Part shown: piece after piece, positions 59,672 to 64,000 of the stretch
Layout of the letters: every line of letters begins with the position of its first letter
Position numbering within the stretch: the stretch's first letter is position 1
Origin: Syngnathus acus
Taxonomy: Eukaryota > Chordata > Actinopteri > Syngnathiformes > Syngnathidae
Direction: 5' to 3'
DNA length: 64,000 nt
Assembly: GCF_901709675.1 (NCBI RefSeq)
Contig: NC_051095.1
Coordinates: 22,664,456-22,728,455 of the forward strand
The notes under the pieces: generated by a model
Seen by the model: the letters and a program-made list of their open reading frames with translations, nothing else
Told to the model about the DNA's origin: nothing
Databases searched by the model: none
Made by a program: the position numbers and the translations under genes

Positions 59672-60339
59672 GGCATAACACAAAATCACGTGATAAAACC
59701 ACGTGACTGCAAAGCCTCTATTGGCTCGAATATAAGACGACCCTGATTATAAGATGACCCCCTCTTTTTCAAGACTCAAGTTTGAAAAAAGACTTTTTGA
59801 ACACCAAATTTATTTTTTATACAGAAAAAGATTACATCTGAAACAAATGATTATAACGATATATTCGAGAGAAAAAGCATGTTATTTTGCCTCATTCAAA
59901 TCATGCAAAAACTGTCTATCACGTCTTAATATCTGAACATTTAAATATGTAAACAAAAGTGCAATCACATTTGTAAATGAATCGCTTCTGATTTTTCCAT
60001 TTTCTGTTATCTCTTCTCTTATTTTCTTCTGTTTTCTTTCTTACCGCTATTTTTTATTTATCTTCTTCGTGCTACCGCTATTTTTATTTTTATTCTTCGT
60101 GACAGGGGTTTGCTTTGGCCTGGGGAGTTAAGTTCAGCATTCGCTTTAAAGATATCTGGCACCATCTAGCATTGTAAATGGGTATAATGTCTAGACCCCG
60201 AATGTAAGACGACCCCCACTTTTTCAGTCTTATTTCAATGCAAAAAACAGTCTTATATTCGGGCCAATACGGTAAAATGGGCCGTCACCCATTCCTGCTC
60301 TCCGTGCTCCTTGTGCGCTGCAGACACCCTCCAAGCACT

Positions 60340-60500
60340 GCGGCCACCATTTGACCCTGCTCCAACGATGTAAGCGTTGCGACCACCCCCTGACCCTTCT
60401 CCGGCAGCATATGTTCTGCGGCTATTACCCGACGTTCCTATGGTGAGCATGTCCTGCGGCCACCGCCTGAACCTGCTTTAGCGATGCAAGCGCTGCGGCT
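60340..60500. repeat. Degenerate minisatellite, about 39 bp x 4
   Basis: 'gcggcc/gcgacc' unit starts fall at 60340, 60379, 60418, 60456 and 60495, spacings of 39, 39, 38 and 39. Each unit has 'ccctgctcc..cgatg.aagc'-like sequence. On the minus strand 39 bp equals 13 codons, giving Gly/Ser/Arg-rich repeats such as GSGGGRNAYIVGAG. Confidence 0.75.
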
Positions 60501-60505
60501 ACCTT

Positions 60506-60973
60506 TTCCTTTCAGTCCTTGTCTTTCATTGTTATTGAAGGTCATTGAAGGTTATTGGCTGTATGCAGCCTTGGGAATATCACATTGAAATATATCGTAT
60601 CATAATTCTGATAATCAGAAAAGATTGCTGGAAAATGCTCTTTTCATGAAAGTGTCACCTTCATTATATTGGCACTCAAAATCATCGTTTGTATCTGCAC
60701 TCGCATTCAACCCCGGAAGCTGTGTGATTGACGCGACGCACTGTGAAGTTCTTGGATCGGATATTCTTTTACACCAAGTTTGGGCTGTGTTCTTATGTTA
60801 AAACTCATTTTCACGCCTGCACATGAAGGACTGGAAAATAACCCAAATCAAGAAAACGTAACCGATCTAAGCAGATCGTGAACCCGCAAGTTTGTTAGCA
60901 GACTGCTAACAGCTGATTTACCGGAGAACAGCTGATTGAGCTGTCAAAGAGAGCTACGACCAACGTGAGCAAT
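60506..60973 (+). mobile_element. LINE B 5' UTR
   Basis: Sequence between the minisatellite and ORF1 shows no domain. It is assigned to the LINE because no other element intervenes. The 5' boundary is not defined. An internal promoter is likely but not identified. Confidence 0.45.
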
Positions 60974-61672
60974 ATGGGGCCGAAAAAAAACCTAACCATG
61001 TCCACGGAGGAGGTCGAAGACATAAAAAGGTCACTTGACTTCCTTTCGGAAGAAGTTTCTGCTGTAAGGATGCAGCAGAAAAACATCTTGGCACTGGTGG
61101 AAGAGGTAAAGACGCTCCGTATGCTCAATGCTGAGAAGGACAAGCGGCTTGCCTACCTTGAAAGTCGGGTAGCGGACATTGAGCAATACACAAGAATGAA
61201 TGACATTGTCATCACGGGAATAGCGATCAAACCTATATCTTATGCAAGGGCAGTGACGGCAAGTAACGATGGATGTGAGCAACATGCAAGCTCAGCCGAG
61301 CAACAGGTAGCTGAGTTTCTGCAAACTAAAGGAATAACTATGGACTCCAACCAGGTCGAAGCATGTCATCCACTGCCCAGAAGAAACAGCAACGACAAGC
61401 CTGCAGTCATTCTGAAATTTGTCAACAGGAAGCACAAAGTTGCACTTCTAAAACAGGGTAAGTTGCTCAAAGGTACAGACATCTACATAAATGAACATTT
61501 GACAAAGACCAATGCGGATATTGCAAAGAAAGCACGTCACTTGAGAAGAATGAAAAAAATACAGAGTACATGGACCAGAAATTGCAAGATATACATCAAG
61601 CTTAATGGATCACCAGAAGAGGCCAAGATACTGATGGTGAGGAGTATTGAGGAACTGGAAAAGCTCGAATAA
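60974..61672 (+). CDS. LINE B ORF1 protein (232 aa)
   Basis: The true ATG is at 60974 (the codon at 60965 is GTG). Residues ~10-75 form heptad-rich coiled coil (STEEVEDIKRSLDFLSEEVS ... MLNAEKDKRLAYLESRVADI). They are followed by RMNDIVITGI, an RRM-like strand, and a C-terminal domain with PAVILKFVNRKHKVALLK and GTDIYINEHLTKTNADIAKK. This is the usual layout of LINE ORF1 RNA-binding chaperones that package LINE RNA. The frame is intact from start to stop. ORF2 starts 31 bp downstream of its stop. The product would act in the cytoplasm and nucleus within LINE ribonucleoprotein particles. Confidence 0.88.
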   Translation: MGPKKNLTMSTEEVEDIKRSLDFLSEEVSAVRMQQKNILALVEEVKTLRMLNAEKDKRLAYLESRVADIEQYTRMNDIVITGIAIKPISYARAVTASNDGCEQHASSAEQQVAEFLQTKGITMDSNQVEACHPLPRRNSNDKPAVILKFVNRKHKVALLKQGKLLKGTDIYINEHLTKTNADIAKKARHLRRMKKIQSTWTRNCKIYIKLNGSPEEAKILMVRSIEELEKLE

Positions 61673-61703
61673 GTATCCTCAATTGGAGTGGACTTGGAAC
61701 TGA

Positions 61704-62271
61704 ATGGAGGTAACAACACAAAACACAAACATAATGTTCAGGGACACTACTCAACCTACATCAAGCAACAATGGACAGGTAACACAGTGGATACAAGAAC
61801 ATGAACAACTCCAACTGACGTTTGATTACAGTGAAAGCAGCACTCTGGACATAGATCAGGACATCGACCCAGACAATAATTTCTTCTCCACCACAAACAA
61901 CACATGTTATTATTACAGCAATGATCAGTACAATACGGACATCTTAACAAAAGATAAGCTATCTATTATCCATTTCAATAGCCGGAGTTTATATAAAAAT
62001 TTTAGTAGCATTCGGGATTACTTAAACACATTCAAACAATCATTTAATATAATAACTATTTCTGAGACCTGGATTACGACTGAGAAGGGAATGCACTTTG
62101 AGATGGAAGGCTATGAATTCATATGCAACAACAGACAGAGCAAAGCGGGGGGTGGTGTTGCAATCTATGTTGATTTGAATATGAAATTCAAGATTGTAGA
62201 GGCTATGACACAGGTGGTGGACAATCTTCTTGAATGTCTCACGATACAGATTTGTGTTGAAAAGAAAAAAA
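61704..62271 (+). CDS. LINE B ORF2, endonuclease N-terminal part (frame 1 of 2)
   Basis: From ATG at 61704 the frame encodes a polar N-terminus, then DKLSIIHFNSRSLYKNFSSI, FNIITISETWITT, FEMEGYEFICNN and AGGGVAIYVDLNM. These are the first half of the APE-type endonuclease that nicks target DNA. SETW carries a catalytic Glu. The frame reaches a stop at 62295-62297, but the family sequence switches to the +1 frame inside an A7 run at 62265-62271. A single base difference there explains the break. The rest of the protein is listed as the next entry. Confidence 0.85.
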
Positions 62272-64000
62272 GACATTATTATAAGTTGTGTCTATAGAGC
62301 TCCTGGTTCTAGCATTGATACATTCACAGAATGGATAGAAAGTGTGATTATACAAAAAGGCAATAAAAATATTTTTATTTGCGGGGATTATAACATTGAT
62401 CTATTAAACCCAAATAAGCAACAAAATATTGATGATTTTTTAAATTTAATGCATAGCCTGAGTCTCTTTCCTACAATCACTAGACCCACGAGAGTAACAT
62501 CACAGAGTGCTACTCTGATAGATAACATATTCACCAATATAATAGAAAACAGGACAACAAGCGGGTTATTAATTACTGATATTACTGACCACCTTCCAGT
62601 GTTTACAGTATATGACAATAATTTCAAATCTGAAATTGGGGTGTATAAACAACAAAGAAGAATTAGGACAGATGAGACAATTGCTACTCTAAAACATGAA
62701 TTAATGCAACAGAACTGGGATGCAATATATGAAGAAAAAGATGTAAATAATGCATACCATAAATTGATGACTATATTCACTTCATTATATAATAAGCATT
62801 GTCCAATCAAGGAATATAATAAAAAAACTAAATATAAGGACAGTCCATGGTTGACGAAAGGCTTAAGAAATGCCTGTAAAAAGAAGAATTTACTCTATAG
62901 GAACTTCATAAAACAGAGAACAGAAGACGCTGAAGATAAATATAAGAGATATAAGAATAAATTAACTAATATTATAAGATTAAGTAAGAAAGAATATTAT
63001 AAGAATAAATTAGAGGATAACAAAAATAATATTAAGGGGATATGGACTCTCCTAAACCACATTATTAGAGAAGGTACCGAACAACATAAATTACCTAAAT
63101 ATTTTGTTATAAATGATACTGAAAATTATAATATGGAAGAAGTGGCAAACAGTTTTAATCAGTTCTTTGTAAATGTTGGGCCTCAAATAGCAAAAAACAT
63201 ACCGATTCCAGCGCCAGATGTAGGCAACAGAGATAAATTAATAGAAAGGAATCCTCACTCAATGTTTTTGAAGGCAGTTGATGAAAATGAAATCATTAAC
63301 ATTGTGCAACAATGTAAAAATAAAACATCTACCGACTGCAATGGGATTGATATGATGTTAGTTAAGCAAATCATTGAGGGGATTTCAAAGCCACTTGTGT
63401 ACATCTGTAACTTGTCATTTTTAACTGGTACATTCCCAAAGAAGATGAAAATTGCTAAGGTCATTCCTCTTTATAAAACTGGGAGCAAACACAACTTTAC
63501 TAACTACAGACCTATCTCAATACTGCCACAACTCTCAAAAATATTGGAAAAGCTTTTTAACAGTAGAATGGATGGATTTTTGGAAAAACATAAATTATTT
63601 GCAGAGAACCAATATGGTTTTAGAGTAAACAGATCAACAGCACAGGCATTAATGGAATCAATCGAGGAAATCACAGATGCAATAGACAACAAAAAACATG
63701 CAGTAGGAGTTTTCATTGACCTCAAAAAAGCTTTTGACACAATTAATCATAATATACTATTCAATAAATTAGAAAAATATGGGATAAGGGGATTAGTATT
63801 AGACTGGATAAAGGATTATCTGCGAGAACGGCAACAGTATGTAAAGTTGGGTAATCACTGTTCTGGATATCTGGAAATAGCTTGTGGTGTTCCACAAGGG
63901 TCAGTTTTAGGCCCTAAATTATTTATTTTGTATATAAATGACATGTGCAAAGTCTCTAAAGAACTAAAACTCGTCAACTTTGCAGATGACACAAATATTT
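62266..64000 (+). CDS. LINE B ORF2, endonuclease C-terminal part and reverse transcriptase (frame 2 of 2, runs off window)
   Basis: In the +1 frame the sequence is open without a stop from 62266 to the last base. Endonuclease blocks are IIISCVYRAPGSS, ICGDYNIDLL (62380-62400), DNIFTN (62521-62538) and TDHLPVF (62584), where D and H are catalytic. After a Lys/Asn-rich linker come RT blocks: NYRPISILPQLSKILEKL, ENQYGFRVNRSTAQAL, VFIDLKKAFDTINH (63712-63750), CGVPQGSVLGPKLFILYIND and FADD (63979-63990), the RT active site. The order and motifs fit the CR1/L2 clade of the Jockey superfamily. The C-terminus lies beyond the window. Only the A7 frameshift separates it from its own endonuclease N-terminus. 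Confidence 0.9.

Larger units (their letters stand above)
58484..59719. mobile_element. DNA transposon with THAP exon, ISL2EU-like, 1236 bp, 2-bp TSD
   Basis: The ends AGAGGCTTTGCAG and CTGCAAAGCCTCT are perfect 13-bp inverted repeats, with AT on both sides (58482-58483 and 59720-59721) as a 2-bp target duplication. A second, exact 19-bp inverted block gccatcttggcggtcaact lies 47-48 bp inside each end. The element carries a THAP-domain exon on the plus strand and a separate ORF on the minus strand facing it. ISL2EU elements (Harbinger-related) are described as having 2-bp TSDs and two proteins, a transposase and a YqaJ-type nuclease. The match in architecture, THAP and TSD supports that group. 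The interior is far too short to be autonomous, so this is an internally deleted copy. Confidence 0.75.
58476..60274. mobile_element. MITE family B, copy 2, split by an ISL2EU-like element
   Basis: The left stub tatcgtat at 58476-58483 is the terminus of family B (taccgtat). The body resumes at 59720 as attggctcgaatataagacg and continues to the right terminus gggccaatacggta at 60274. Comparison with family B copy 1 at 37962, where 'cgtat' and 'tggcccg' are contiguous, shows precise interruption. The family has no coding capacity. Confidence 0.88.

Noticed and set aside
60253-60450. Minus-strand Gly/Arg-rich 65-codon gene
   Set aside because: It is the translation of a degenerate 39-bp minisatellite; a 38-bp unit breaks its periodic frame.

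Overview
This window looks like non-coding, transposon-rich nuclear DNA from a teleost fish. It is AT-rich and has no operon-like gene packing. Its repeats are typical of ray-finned fish: tRNA-headed SINEs with a V-SINE-like core, hAT-Charlie and ZBED-type hAT relics, palindromic MITEs, CR1/L2-type LINEs, a mariner relic, Gypsy-type LTR ends and many microsatellites. A percomorph is most likely; the species cannot be told from sequence alone. I found no convincing exon of a cellular host gene, no true tRNA or rRNA gene and no CRISPR array. Every recognisable coding segment belongs to a transposable element. Several annotated open frames begin at the first codon that fits the protein rather than at a proven start.

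Layout. 1-14.6 kb: a SINE tail, an 800-bp MITE (73-872), a LINE 3' end, a TA tract plus SINE body (6.2-6.9 kb), and two small tandem duplications in otherwise plain DNA. 14.6-15.9 kb: a MITE holding a nested 842-bp hAT element with a perfect 8-bp target duplication and a broken BED-finger transposase. 15.9-24 kb: mostly single-copy-looking DNA, including two related 45-bp boxes. 24-31.6 kb: three decayed LINE families on the minus strand, SINE pieces, a 302-bp hAT MITE and a Gypsy-type LTR end. 33.6-36.8 kb: CA, TA and TCTA microsatellites, a SINE and a mariner transposase relic. 38-44 kb: a MITE/hAT chimera, a Tc1-like 351-bp MITE, a 123-bp tandem duplication and a hAT-Charlie element with transposase remnant. 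47-53.4 kb: a split SINE with LTR, then an internally deleted CR1/L2-type LINE whose ORF1 is interrupted by a 1.3-kb hAT element, then a MITE inside an LTR. 55-58 kb: inverted SINE pair, CA repeat, LINE relic. 58-60.3 kb: a short two-ended DNA transposon carrying a THAP exon and a convergent second ORF, resembling the ISL2EU group, inserted in another MITE. 60.5 kb to the end: a young, nearly intact CR1/L2-type LINE that runs off the window.

How it fits together. The DNA records layered insertions: hAT in MITE, hAT in LINE, MITE in LTR, ISL2EU-like element in MITE. Their order can be read from target-site duplications and from intact sister copies inside the same window. The most interesting items are the ISL2EU-like element with symmetric subterminal YY1-like sites, the LINE at the right end with one homopolymer frameshift, and the sister-copy comparisons that resolve deletion mechanisms.
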